DNA of 64,000 bases, taken from positions 124,001-188,000 of the forward strand of contig NZ_LRPB01000001.1 in assembly GCF_001592945.1 (NCBI RefSeq). Direction: 5' to 3'. Positions 16,384-24,677 of this stretch are shown here, in pieces. Each line of letters opens with the position of its first letter. The stretch's first letter is position 1. The notes below the pieces were generated by a model, which saw only the letters and a program-made list of their open reading frames with translations, ran no database searches and was not told where the DNA came from. Source of the DNA: Roseivirga seohaensis. GTDB lineage: Bacteria > Bacteroidota > Bacteroidia > Cytophagales > Cyclobacteriaceae. Made by a program: the position numbers and the translations under genes.

Positions 16384-17055
16384 TTAAAGCTTCACCCCCT
16401 TATTCTGAAACTCAAAATTTAGTGCCGAAGCTGGAGTAGCTAAACCTGTTTTGCAATCTTCATTCTTAACCGCTCTACCTGGATGGGTTTCAATTTCCAA
16501 CACCCCTGCCCAAACATCGAGGTCAAGATCAAAGGCTTCGTCAACCGCGCCTTCATTACGCACTTTAGCAGAAGCTTCTGTGATGTCAATGCCGATGACC
16601 AGGGTACTGTTCAATTCCTTTTCATTGGGCTCGCGAGCCTCTGCCCAGCGACCAGCGATAATATTTTCAGTGATGATTTCTAATGCCTCCATTTTCTCAG
16701 CAGGATCTTCAATCAATATGGACGAGCCAAAAACCACCACCGACCTATAATTCACCGAATGATGAAATACCGAACGTGCCAGCACAAGCCCATCCAAATG
16801 AGTGACTGACAAGCTCACTTTCTCTTGCTCCAAAAGCGAAAGCATCATTCTGTTCTTCATCGAACCATGAATAAAAAGTCGATCTCCTTTTCGACCATAG
16901 GCCGTTGGAATTACAATGGCTGCGTTTTCATGCACATAAGGCACGTGGCAAAGAAAATGTGAATCGAGAATTTCGTAGACCAAAGCCTTATCGTAGTGTG
17001 CTCTCTTGCTTCCTCTGGTTACTTTATTGTAAGTAGATTTAGAAAATTCAGCCAT
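16384..17055 (-). CDS. Pyridoxamine 5'-phosphate oxidase-like FMN-binding protein
   Basis: A 223-residue split-barrel flavin protein of the Pyridox_ox_2/NimA group. Typical segments are FLCHVPYVHENAAIVIPTAYG, GDRLFIHGSMKNRM and the VFHHSVNYRSVVVFG stretch with the FMN-contacting residues. Relatives reduce nitroimidazoles or other substrates with FMN, and true pyridoxamine oxidase activity is rare in this group. It is divergent from a MocR regulator gene across an 82-base gap with repeated half-sites, a common arrangement in which the regulator controls the oxidase in response to pyridoxal phosphate. Confidence 0.85.
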   Translation of the reverse strand: MAEFSKSTYNKVTRGSKRAHYDKALVYEILDSHFLCHVPYVHENAAIVIPTAYGRKGDRLFIHGSMKNRMMLSLLEQEKVSLSVTHLDGLVLARSVFHHSVNYRSVVVFGSSILIEDPAEKMEALEIITENIIAGRWAEAREPNEKELNSTLVIGIDITEASAKVRNEGAVDEAFDLDLDVWAGVLEIETHPGRAVKNEDCKTGLATPASALNFEFQNKGVKL

Positions 17056-17093
17056 AATATTGTTGTTATATGCTACGAATATCTAAATTGATC

Positions 17094-17137
17094 GGACTAT
17101 TAATGTAATCCACTTTAGCACTACCCAGTAGTCCACT
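17094..17137. promoter_or_regulatory. Operator-like repeats between MocR gene and oxidase gene
   Basis: TAATCCACT (17106-17114) and TAGTCCACT (17129-17137) are direct repeats differing at one base and 23 bases apart, about two helical turns. GGACTA at 17094-17099 is the inverted complement of the TAGTCC core. The last repeat touches the MocR start codon at 17138. MocR/PdxR regulators typically bind direct plus inverted repeats of this kind. Confidence 0.6.
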
Positions 17138-18610
17138 ATGATTTCATTTAAGAATTTAATCCACATAGATCGCAGCGCTGAAACTCCCATCTATCTTCAG
17201 CTGCACAACGCCATTATTAAAATGATCAAATCGGGAGTCATCCAAAGTGGCGCAAAACTACCGGGTACTCGAAGTCTTTCCGTTCAAATTGGTCTGCATA
17301 GAAAAACCGTGATTGCCGCCTATGACGAATTGATGGGGCAAGGCTGGATTACCACCATTCCCGCCAAAGGCACTTTTGTAAGCACTAAACTTCCTGAAGT
17401 AAAACCACGAGGCAAGGGTATTGAACAGGGACCAGAATCAGCGGCTGGTTTTTCTTTCGAAGCCAGAAAGCATCTTCACAGACCTTATGCGCAGTTGCCT
17501 TCAATGCTAACGGTTGATGAGGGAATTCCAGATGTTCGGATTGCGCCCATAGTGGAGATTTTGCGCCATTACCGCAGTATTATTTCGCGCAGTTATAACG
17601 CCAAGTATTTGAGTTATGGCTCATTTTTCGGAGATGATTCCCTTCGGGAAATTTTAGCCAACTACCTCCAAGAAACACGAGGGATTGCCTGCCAAAAAGA
17701 GAATATCTTGATCACAAGAGGAAGCCAAATGGGAATGTATTTGGCTTCGCAATTGATTCACCAAAAAGGAGGTTTCAGCATTGTGGGGGAAACCAATTAC
17801 ATTGCCGCAAACTTGACTTTAACCGATGCTGGGGCTTCTCTGCTTCACGTACGTGTGGATGAAAACGGCTTGAATACCAATGACATTCAAGCGCTCTGCG
17901 AAAAGCATAAAATCAAATCGGTGTATGTTACTTCCCATCATCACCACCCCACTACGGTAACGCTTAGCCCCGAAAGAAGGCTACATTTAATCGAGCTAGC
18001 ACATCAATATGGCTTTGCCATTTTGGAAGATGATTATGATTACGACTTTCATTATCAACGGGCTCCGCTTTTGCCTTTGGTCAGTGCTGATGAAGGAAAT
18101 CATGTGATTTATATGGGAGCGGTTTGTAAGATTATTGCGCCAGCCATTCGAGTGGGCTACATGGTAGGGCCAGCTGACTTTATTTCAGCAGCAGCGCATT
18201 TAAGAAGAACGATTGACCGCCAAGGAGACACCATATTAGAAAGGGCTTTGGGGCAAATGATTGAGCAAGGTGACCTTCAGCGGCACAGTAGAAAAGCACT
18301 CAAACTTTATCACGAACGGAGAGATCATTTCCATCAATTGCTCACAGATCATCTTTCAGAGTTCATCAGTTTTCAGGTTCCCGAAGGCGGAATGGCCTTT
18401 TGGGTTACACTTAGAGAGGGTTTGAGCTGGGAAGCAATTGCTAAAACTTGCTTGGAAAATGAATTGGTAATTCCAGACTGGAAAAACTACGACAGCCATA
18501 ATTCAGGTCACAATGGTATCCGTTTGGGCTTCGCTTCCTTAAATTCTGAAGAGCAAACCAAGGCCGTTCTCATTCTGAAATCAGCCATGAAAAAAGAAAG
18601 TGAAAATTAA
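17138..18610 (+). CDS. pdxR: MocR/PdxR-type GntR regulator with aminotransferase domain
   Basis: A 490-residue chimera. Residues 15-80 form a GntR winged helix (PIYLQLHNAIIKMIKSGVI, KLPGTRSLSVQIGLHRKTV), followed by a fold type I aminotransferase-like domain (about 120-480). The PLP-binding lysine is retained in GAVCKIIAPAIRVGY, in place of the usual SFSK. Such proteins sense PLP and control vitamin B6 or amine metabolism. It is divergent from an FMN-binding pyridoxamine-oxidase-like gene with operator repeats between them. The assignment to the pdxR type rather than another MocR type is inferred from that neighbour. Confidence 0.85.
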   Translation: MISFKNLIHIDRSAETPIYLQLHNAIIKMIKSGVIQSGAKLPGTRSLSVQIGLHRKTVIAAYDELMGQGWITTIPAKGTFVSTKLPEVKPRGKGIEQGPESAAGFSFEARKHLHRPYAQLPSMLTVDEGIPDVRIAPIVEILRHYRSIISRSYNAKYLSYGSFFGDDSLREILANYLQETRGIACQKENILITRGSQMGMYLASQLIHQKGGFSIVGETNYIAANLTLTDAGASLLHVRVDENGLNTNDIQALCEKHKIKSVYVTSHHHHPTTVTLSPERRLHLIELAHQYGFAILEDDYDYDFHYQRAPLLPLVSADEGNHVIYMGAVCKIIAPAIRVGYMVGPADFISAAAHLRRTIDRQGDTILERALGQMIEQGDLQRHSRKALKLYHERRDHFHQLLTDHLSEFISFQVPEGGMAFWVTLREGLSWEAIAKTCLENELVIPDWKNYDSHNSGHNGIRLGFASLNSEEQTKAVLILKSAMKKESEN

Positions 18611-18704
18611 TTTCTCGAAATTGTCCCCTGCTCAACATGGCTTTCGTCAATAGGGTGAATCTCAAAAAGAGAACTCGATTTTAAACCATAATTTTTTTAA
18701 CACA

Positions 18705-19049
18705 ATGAAAAAGTTTTTATACCTGTTTAGAGGTGGCGATGCAAGAATGGCCGAAATGTCTCCAGAAGAAGTTCAAGCTGAAATGGCCGAATGGGGCAAA
18801 TGGATGCAAAGTTTGGCCGAAAAGGGTCAATTGATTGATGGGTTACCATTGAAAGCGGAAGGTATGCAAGTATCAAAAGGAGGACAGCTAATTACCGATG
18901 GCCCTTTTGCCGAAGGTGCCGAAATTGTTGGTGGTTACTTGATGGTAAACGCGACTGATATGAACCAAGCCGTAGAATTATCGAAAGGCTGTCCAATCTT
19001 AAATGCTGAAGATGGCAATATCGAAGTAAGAGAAATTGCTGATATGTAA
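18705..19049 (+). CDS. YCII-related (DGPF-domain) protein
   Basis: A 114-residue ferredoxin-like-fold protein. The family signature is seen in KKFLYLFRGGD at the start and in TDGPFAEGAEIVGGYLMVNA, where DGPF is diagnostic; the C-terminal VREI strand completes the fold. Family members are small dimeric enzymes or accessory proteins, often next to ECF sigma factors, none of which is present here. Function unknown. It stands alone and is followed by palindromic element B. Confidence 0.88.
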   Translation: MKKFLYLFRGGDARMAEMSPEEVQAEMAEWGKWMQSLAEKGQLIDGLPLKAEGMQVSKGGQLITDGPFAEGAEIVGGYLMVNATDMNQAVELSKGCPILNAEDGNIEVREIADM

Positions 19050-19124
19050 AGTTTCAAGAGAAGTCGCTTTTGATAGTCATGGTGACTTCTTTTTAACCTG
19101 AGCTCGACTTTAAAATACAGCAAG

Positions 19125-19205
19125 AACCCTCCAAAAGTTGGTATCATATTCTCATTCAGAGCAAATGAGTTCATCTGAACTGTGAATAAGAACTTTTGGA
19201 GGGTT
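19125..19205. repeat. Interspersed palindromic element, copy B
   Basis: Left arm AACCCTCCAAAAGTT (19125-19139), 51-base interior, right arm AACTTTTGGAGGGTT (19191-19205), perfect 15-base inverted repeats, followed by TTTCT on the plus strand. It lies between two convergent genes, where it could act as a bidirectional terminator. The interior holds smaller hairpins (CTCATT/AATGAG, GTTCA/TGAAC). It has the same total length (81 bases) as copy D. Confidence 0.88.
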
Positions 19206-19275
19206 TTTCTACGCAAAAGTTCGGCTATAATTGCTTAATGGCTGTTTTATTAATCGGCACCAGGTTTTTGAAAAA

Positions 19276-20064
19276 CTACCTCACTTTCGCCTTTTTAATC
19301 ATTCTAGCAAATAAGCCTGGAACGAATCGCTTGGTATAAGCTCCATAAGATTCTCTGCCAATATAAATTTCACGCTTTTCTTTTTTGATCGCCTTGATGA
19401 TGGCTTTAGCACAATCTTCAGCGGAAATCCCTTTGGCTTGGGCATCGTCCATTACATTGGCTTTTGAGCCATCGCCTACCAGCGCATTCACCGACACATT
19501 GGTTTTCACGAAACCCGGAGCGGCTATCGTTACTTTGATTCCGTCATCTTCCAGTTCGGCACGAAGACTATCGTAAAAGCCATGAAGCGCATGTTTTGTG
19601 GCCGCATAGCCAGACCGATAAGGCGTTCCGAAAATTCCAGTCAGACTTGTCACTACCACAAAATGGCCACTCCCCTTTTTGAGCATATGCGGCAGCAGGT
19701 TTTTGGCCAAAGCAATATTCCCGAAGTAGTTGACTTCCATCAAGTTTCGATCTACCTCAAGTTTGGTATCCTTTGCCAAAGACCGTTGACTGATGCCGCC
19801 ATTATTAATCAAAATTTCCACCTGTCCGAAAAGAGCAATGGCTTCGTTGGTTTTAGATGATAAGCTGTCCGCTTCGGCCAAATCGAGGGTGAGGATTTTA
19901 ATCTTGTCTTGGTTGGAGCAATTGGATTTCACCCTTTCCAATTCGGCTAGTCTGCGGGCAGAGAGAATCAGTTGTGCACCTTCCGAAGAAAGCTGCATGG
20001 CTAAAGCTTCTCCAATTCCTGAAGAAGCGCCTGTGATCCAGATCGTTTTGTTGGTTAAAGACAT
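19276..20064 (-). CDS. Short-chain dehydrogenase/reductase (SDR)
   Basis: A 262-residue classical SDR with Rossmann fold. The NAD(P) motif is TGASSGIGEA (residues 11-20), INNGGIS takes the place of NNAG, and the catalytic Ser-Tyr-Lys are in VVTSLTG and YAATKHA. The basic SARRLAEL region after the second strand suggests NADPH preference. The C-terminal half resembles the DHRS7-like/YqjQ group. The substrate is unknown. It converges with the YCII gene and is bracketed by palindromic elements B and C. Confidence 0.9.
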   Translation of the reverse strand: MSLTNKTIWITGASSGIGEALAMQLSSEGAQLILSARRLAELERVKSNCSNQDKIKILTLDLAEADSLSSKTNEAIALFGQVEILINNGGISQRSLAKDTKLEVDRNLMEVNYFGNIALAKNLLPHMLKKGSGHFVVVTSLTGIFGTPYRSGYAATKHALHGFYDSLRAELEDDGIKVTIAAPGFVKTNVSVNALVGDGSKANVMDDAQAKGISAEDCAKAIIKAIKKEKREIYIGRESYGAYTKRFVPGLFARMIKKAKVR

Positions 20065-20090
20065 ATATTATCAAATTTGACTCAAGGCTT

Positions 20091-20123
20091 AACTTTCCAA
20101 AAGTTCGAACTTTTGGAAAGGTT
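20091..20123. repeat. Interspersed palindromic element, copy C (minimal form)
   Basis: The two arms of the family are joined almost directly: a perfect 28-base palindrome (20093-20120; half-site CTTTCCAAAAGTTC) with a further imperfect AA/GTT at each end. It lacks the interior of the other copies. It lies between divergent genes, 27 bases upstream of the SDR start, so it is not a gene-end terminator here and could be an operator or cruciform. Confidence 0.82.
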
Positions 20124-20294
20124 GGCAGAAGAGAAAGAAATCACTTCGAACATAAGTTACAAAGTCGAATGCATATTATCTCGTCTTTATAAAAAAACAC
20201 ATTTTTTTATAAAATCCCAGCATTTCTCCTGAATTTGAAAGAACTTGAAGCCAAATGCTGTTCAAGTTAAATTGTTTTTTAAAACTTATTCAAA

Positions 20295-20807
20295 ATGACA
20301 CTTAGTGACTTCAATGATAATTATGCACCATTAGTGGAATTGATTTTTTCTGCAAGTAGCATAGTTATGTTAGTAGTGGTAGTTTATCAATTTAGAAAGA
20401 GTGCCAAATGGAACCAACTACAATCAAAGTTCAATTTTCTAGATATTGACAAATCAGCTGAATTACAATCAGAGCTGTATAGGGTTCTCGAGGAATTAGG
20501 TTGTTATTCCTTTCCTGAAAAATGTGAACCGATCCGCAAGAAGGACATTAAGGTAATTAAGTCCAATAGAGAGGCAACTTTTATCATCAACATGTTTTTA
20601 AATGACATGAACAATATCTGTTCAGCACTTAATTTTGGACTGATCAATAGAAACGTATTTGGGGCTATTCATGAAGATAGAGTTCGTTGGTGGTATCTGA
20701 TATTGAAGCCATACATTGAATCAAGGAAACTGGATTATGCCAACGAGAAGATTTGGGCTGATTTTATTGCTATGGCACAAGAGTCAATACGCAGTTTAGA
20801 GGAGTAA
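20295..20807 (+). CDS. Hypothetical membrane-anchored protein (DUF4760-like)
   Basis: A 170-residue protein with one N-terminal transmembrane helix (about residues 13-33), a short basic stop-transfer segment RKSAKWN, then an all-alpha cytoplasmic domain. The pattern of INMFLNDMNNICSALNFGLI, followed by VRWWYLILKPYI and a terminal WADFIAMA, recalls DUF4760 proteins; this resemblance is from memory and moderate. No catalytic motif is visible. It converges with folA, one base from its stop. Confidence 0.65.
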   Translation: MTLSDFNDNYAPLVELIFSASSIVMLVVVVYQFRKSAKWNQLQSKFNFLDIDKSAELQSELYRVLEELGCYSFPEKCEPIRKKDIKVIKSNREATFIINMFLNDMNNICSALNFGLINRNVFGAIHEDRVRWWYLILKPYIESRKLDYANEKIWADFIAMAQESIRSLEE

Positions 20808-20808
20808 T

Positions 20809-21312
20809 TTATTTTCTTATATAGGTCACGAATTCATGGTTGTATGGATTTCTCTCATCTTTCAAAAAAAACTGCCTACCTGATTCCACCCAAACAGCCT
20901 CATCTATCTCAGGAAAAAACCTGTCAGCATCCAGAAAATTAAAACCTACTTCTGTAACTATTAACTTATCGGCAATAGGTAAAGATTGACGATATATGTC
21001 TTCTCCACCAATAATGAATATTTCCTCTTGGTTGAAAAGCTTACAATATTCCAACGCTTGTTCCAATGAATTGTATGTAATACAACCTGGAGCTTCAAAA
21101 TTGGACTGGCGAGTTAGTACAATATTCGTTCTATTAGGCAGTGGCCTAAATTTAGTGGGTATTGACTCATAATTCTTCCGTCCCATAATGACAACATGCC
21201 CAGTGGTGATTTGTTTAAAGTGACGCATGTCGTTAGGCAATTTCCAAGGCAGGTCATTGTCCTTACCAATCGCATTATTCATCGCTTTGGCTACAATAAT
21301 TGTTTTAATCAT
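20809..21312 (-). CDS. folA: Dihydrofolate reductase
   Basis: A 167-residue DHFR that reduces dihydrofolate with NADPH. The N-terminal AMNNAIGKDNDLPWKLPNDMRHFKQ contains the Leu-Pro-Trp loop and the acidic residue (Asp in PNDM) that protonates the substrate; HVVIMGRKNYESIP and IFIIGGEDIYRQ are the NADPH-binding segments. Its start overlaps the fmt stop by 4 bases, so fmt and folA are translationally coupled, which makes sense because Fmt uses 10-formyl-tetrahydrofolate. Confidence 0.96.
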   Translation of the reverse strand: MIKTIIVAKAMNNAIGKDNDLPWKLPNDMRHFKQITTGHVVIMGRKNYESIPTKFRPLPNRTNIVLTRQSNFEAPGCITYNSLEQALEYCKLFNQEEIFIIGGEDIYRQSLPIADKLIVTEVGFNFLDADRFFPEIDEAVWVESGRQFFLKDERNPYNHEFVTYIRK

Positions 21313-22226
21313 AACTGTGTTCCTCTTAAAAACGATTCAATATCCATTCGTTTTTTTCCTTCCATTTGCAATTCGGTAATGGCCAAAGCGCCCGTTCCGG
21401 TTTGAATATGAAGGAAAGTTTTATTGTCGGTTTTGTATTCACCTGGCTTAGTTTTTTTACCTGAGTCTATTTTTTTGGTAGCGAAGATTTTGAAATTCTT
21501 ATCATTAATAGTTGTCCAAGCTGCGGGATAAGGCGATAAACCTCGAATGAAATTATAGACTTCTTCGCTCGATTTCTTCCAGTCGATCTCGCAGGTTTCT
21601 TTAAATATTTTTGGCGCATGTTTAATCTCCACCGACTCGTCTTGTGGCAGTTGCGGATAATCACCTGCTTCAATGGCACGAACCGTTTTGAGCACCAATT
21701 TGGCGCCACGGTGCATTAGCCTTTCATATACATCGCCTACATTGTCTTCTTCGCCAATGGGTTCTTTTTCTTGGAAAATAACATTCCCAGTATCAATCTC
21801 ATGTTTTAGGAAGAAGGTGGTTACGCCTGTCTCCTTTTCACCATTAATAATCGCCCAGTTGATAGGCGCGGCACCTCGGTATTGTGGCAACAAAGAACCA
21901 TGTAGGTTGAAAGTACCAATTTCGGGCATGTCCCAAACGGCTACGGGCAGCATTCTAAAAGCCACCACAATTTGCAGGTTGGCATTGTAGCTTTTTAGCT
22001 CTTCTAAAAACTCTGGCGACTTTAAATTGGTAGGCTGCAACACCGGAATATCCTGCGAAACAGCATAGTCCTTCACGGGTGTTGTGGCTAACTTTTGCCC
22101 CCTGCCTTTCGGACGGTCAGGTGCAGTCACAACGGCCACCACATTGACGCCATTTTCAACCAAAATTTGTAAGCTAGGCACCGCAAACTCAGGCGTGCCC
22201 ATATATATAATTCTTAATTCCTGCAT
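21309..22226 (-). CDS. fmt: Methionyl-tRNA formyltransferase
   Basis: A 305-residue enzyme that formylates Met-tRNA(fMet) for initiation. MGTPEFAVPSL at the start, FNLHGSLLPQYRGAAPINWAI with the catalytic Asn-His and the SLLPxYRG loop, and GVTTFFLKHEIDTGN are standard Fmt segments; the C-terminal OB-fold (about residues 205-305) is complete. It begins directly after the stop of the DUF1343 gene and overlaps folA, giving the order namZ-fmt-folA on the minus strand. Confidence 0.97.
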   Translation of the reverse strand: MQELRIIYMGTPEFAVPSLQILVENGVNVVAVVTAPDRPKGRGQKLATTPVKDYAVSQDIPVLQPTNLKSPEFLEELKSYNANLQIVVAFRMLPVAVWDMPEIGTFNLHGSLLPQYRGAAPINWAIINGEKETGVTTFFLKHEIDTGNVIFQEKEPIGEEDNVGDVYERLMHRGAKLVLKTVRAIEAGDYPQLPQDESVEIKHAPKIFKETCEIDWKKSSEEVYNFIRGLSPYPAAWTTINDKNFKIFATKKIDSGKKTKPGEYKTDNKTFLHIQTGTGALAITELQMEGKKRMDIESFLRGTQL

Positions 22227-23393
22227 TTAATCAAAATCCTTATACAACAAATATTGCTTCCGCTTGGCCTTGTAAGCGTTCAAATCTCCTTGCCAAGTCG
22301 CTTTAATTTCTTCCTCGGTCATTCCGGCCTCGATCTGCTTTTGCAGTTCGGCAGTTCCAGCCAAAAGGGTAAGGTAATCTTTAAAGAATTCCGTTTTGTC
22401 TTTTAAGGCTTCGTAATAAGTAATCAAATAGCGCAGCATAAGCTCATGCGGTTGATCTACTCCAGAAAAGCTTTGACCGAAGCATTCTTTTCCTTCCAGT
22501 GGTGGATATTTAGAACCTTCATTGGGTTGCGGAGTGAAGGTATAGGAACCCAAACTAAAATCAGGGTGGCCAATCACTTCGAAAGGAAAATCGGTTCCTC
22601 GGCCTACACTCACTACTGTACCTTCAAAAAAACCGAGTGAAGGATAAAGCGCAATTGCATTGTCGGTCGGTAAATTGGGCGAAGGTTTTACGGGCAAAGA
22701 ATAAGTAGCATTATGGTTCCAGCCTTTCATTTTAATGACAGTCAAATCAGCTTTTACTCCATTTTCTAACCATCCTTCTCCATTAATCATTTGCGCCAGT
22801 TCGCCCACCGTGAGGCCATGAACCACCGGAATTGGATGCATTCCAACAAAAGAATTTACACTATCCTCTTTTACAGGACCGTCAATGTACATGCCGTTCG
22901 GATTTGGCCTATCGAACACAATAACCTGTTTCTTATTTTCAGCTGCGGCCTCCATAATATAATGCATGGTACTGATAAAGGTATAAAAGCGTACGCCCAC
23001 ATCTTGAATATCGAAAATGAGAACGTCCACATCTTCTAGCATTTCTGGCGTTGGTTTTTTATTACTGCCGTAAATCGAAACGATTGGAATGCCTGTTTTT
23101 TCGTCTTTAGAATCATTAATTTTTTCACCATCAGGCGCTTCGCCTCTAAAGCCATGCTCAGGTGCCATCACCTTTTTTATATCGACACCTAAGCTACTGA
23201 GCGTGTCGACCAAATGCGTTTGCCCCACCATAGAAGTTTGATTGACCACCAAAGCCACTCTTTTTCCTTCGAGCAATGGGAGGTATTCTTGCATTCTTTC
23301 GGCTCCTACTTGAAGGGCTTCCTTTTGCTCGGTTTGCGATTGGCAGCCAAAACATGTGATTAAAATAAAAAGGGCAAATAGCAGTCTATTCAT
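22227..23393 (-). CDS. namZ: NamZ-like exo-beta-N-acetylmuramidase lipoprotein (DUF1343)
   Basis: A 388-residue exported protein whose signal peptide ends in a lipobox (CFGC, Cys17). The DUF1343 hallmarks are present: VALVVNQTSMV, APEHGFRGEAPDG with the conserved glutamate of PEHG, DVLIFDIQDVGVRFYTFISTM, and FDRPNPNG. Family members remove terminal N-acetylmuramic acid from peptidoglycan fragments, giving a role in cell-wall recycling at the cell surface or periplasm. It is immediately followed by fmt. Divergent from the LolC/E-type gene, with 51 bases between them. Confidence 0.9.
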   Translation of the reverse strand: MNRLLFALFILITCFGCQSQTEQKEALQVGAERMQEYLPLLEGKRVALVVNQTSMVGQTHLVDTLSSLGVDIKKVMAPEHGFRGEAPDGEKINDSKDEKTGIPIVSIYGSNKKPTPEMLEDVDVLIFDIQDVGVRFYTFISTMHYIMEAAAENKKQVIVFDRPNPNGMYIDGPVKEDSVNSFVGMHPIPVVHGLTVGELAQMINGEGWLENGVKADLTVIKMKGWNHNATYSLPVKPSPNLPTDNAIALYPSLGFFEGTVVSVGRGTDFPFEVIGHPDFSLGSYTFTPQPNEGSKYPPLEGKECFGQSFSGVDQPHELMLRYLITYYEALKDKTEFFKDYLTLLAGTAELQKQIEAGMTEEEIKATWQGDLNAYKAKRKQYLLYKDFD

Positions 23394-23402
23394 TCGGTTC
23401 GT

Positions 23403-23410
23403 TATCTTTG
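23403..23410 (+). promoter_or_regulatory. Bacteroidota -7 box (TATCTTTG)
   Basis: An exact match to the TAnnTTTG -7 consensus, 35 bases before the LolC/E-type start codon at 23445. No clear -33 TTG at the right spacing was found, so the call rests on the -7 box alone. Confidence 0.5.
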
Positions 23411-23444
23411 AAATTTAACGGTAGCATCAAAATTAACCATATTC

Positions 23445-24659
23445 TTGAACCTCCCTTATTTCATAGCAAAAAGAATCAGCAACCCGGGCGATAACAGCTT
23501 CTCTGCCGTAATCCATAAGATTGCCATTACCAGTGTTGCGCTGGGTTTGGCCATTATGATGATTGCTTTTTTTGTGCTTGGTGGTTTTCAAGAAAATATC
23601 AAAGACAAGATTTTTAGCTTCTCCGGCCACATTCAAATCAAAAAATTCTCCCTTAATAATTCATATGAGGAAGAACCCATTGTTGTGGATCCCAATCGTT
23701 TGAAGGCAGTGGCAACAGACCCATATGTTGCTCATGTGCAGGAATATGCCCACAAACCGGGGTTAATTTCGAAAGATGGTGAAGTGTACGGGGTACTCTT
23801 TAAGGGAGTAGCACCGAGCTTTAACGAAGCATTGTTTGATAAATACATGGTGGAAGGCGAATTCATCAGTTTTAACGATAGCACTTCCACCGATGTGATG
23901 GTCAGTTCTAAAATGGCCAAAAACTTGGGTTTGAAGATTGGGGACAAGGTGATCAATTACTTTATTATGGATCCGCCCAAAACCCGTAGGGTAACCGTAA
24001 AAGGGATTTATAGCACTGGCCTCGATACGTTTGACGACCAAATGATGATTGGTGACATCAATGTAGTTCGAAGTTTAAATGGCTGGAAGAATGATGAGGT
24101 GGGAGGCTATGAAGTTTACCTCAAAAACATAGATGATATTGCTGCTGCGGATGATGCCATTATTGGCGAATTAAGTGTAGAGCATTATACAGAAAGAGTA
24201 GACGAAAAATTCGTTCAGATTTTCGACTGGCTTAATCTGCTCAGTAAAAACGTGAGTATTTTCATTTGGCTCATTCTATTGGTCGCCTCATTTAATATGG
24301 TTTCGGTATTGTTTATCCTCATTATGGAGCGTACCCAAATGATTGGAACCTTCAAGGCATTGGGCGCTTCAAATAGCCTGATCAGAAGAATATTTTCCTA
24401 CAATGGTATTAGATTAGTACTCAAAGGTTTATTGGTGGGGAATGCGATAGCCATTGGTTTTGCTTTACTTCAAGATTTCTTCCACATAATTCCCCTAGAT
24501 GCCGCCAACTACTATATGGAGTATGTGCCCATTGAATGGGATTGGTCGGTGACCATTGGCCTCAATTTGCTAACGTTGATCTTAGTATCCTTTGTGCTGA
24601 TTATTCCAACGGCAATCATTGCCAGAATAAAACCAGTAACGGCCATTAGGTTTGATTGA
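23445..24659 (+). CDS. LolC/LolE-type ABC transporter permease
   Basis: A 404-residue inner-membrane protein with the MacB/FtsX arrangement: one helix at about residues 25-48, a large periplasmic domain (about 50-270), and three C-terminal helices in the FtsX domain (MERTQMIGTFKALGAS is the coupling segment). The opening PYFIAKRI and IAITSVALGLAIMMIAFFVLGGF are typical of lipoprotein-releasing system permeases, which extract lipoproteins from the inner membrane for transfer to the outer membrane. No ATPase (LolD) is adjacent, so its partner must be encoded elsewhere. It converges with the glycosyltransferase gene. Confidence 0.88.
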   Translation: MNLPYFIAKRISNPGDNSFSAVIHKIAITSVALGLAIMMIAFFVLGGFQENIKDKIFSFSGHIQIKKFSLNNSYEEEPIVVDPNRLKAVATDPYVAHVQEYAHKPGLISKDGEVYGVLFKGVAPSFNEALFDKYMVEGEFISFNDSTSTDVMVSSKMAKNLGLKIGDKVINYFIMDPPKTRRVTVKGIYSTGLDTFDDQMMIGDINVVRSLNGWKNDEVGGYEVYLKNIDDIAAADDAIIGELSVEHYTERVDEKFVQIFDWLNLLSKNVSIFIWLILLVASFNMVSVLFILIMERTQMIGTFKALGASNSLIRRIFSYNGIRLVLKGLLVGNAIAIGFALLQDFFHIIPLDAANYYMEYVPIEWDWSVTIGLNLLTLILVSFVLIIPTAIIARIKPVTAIRFD

Positions 24660-24677
24660 ATTGCTCCTTTAAGAAGT

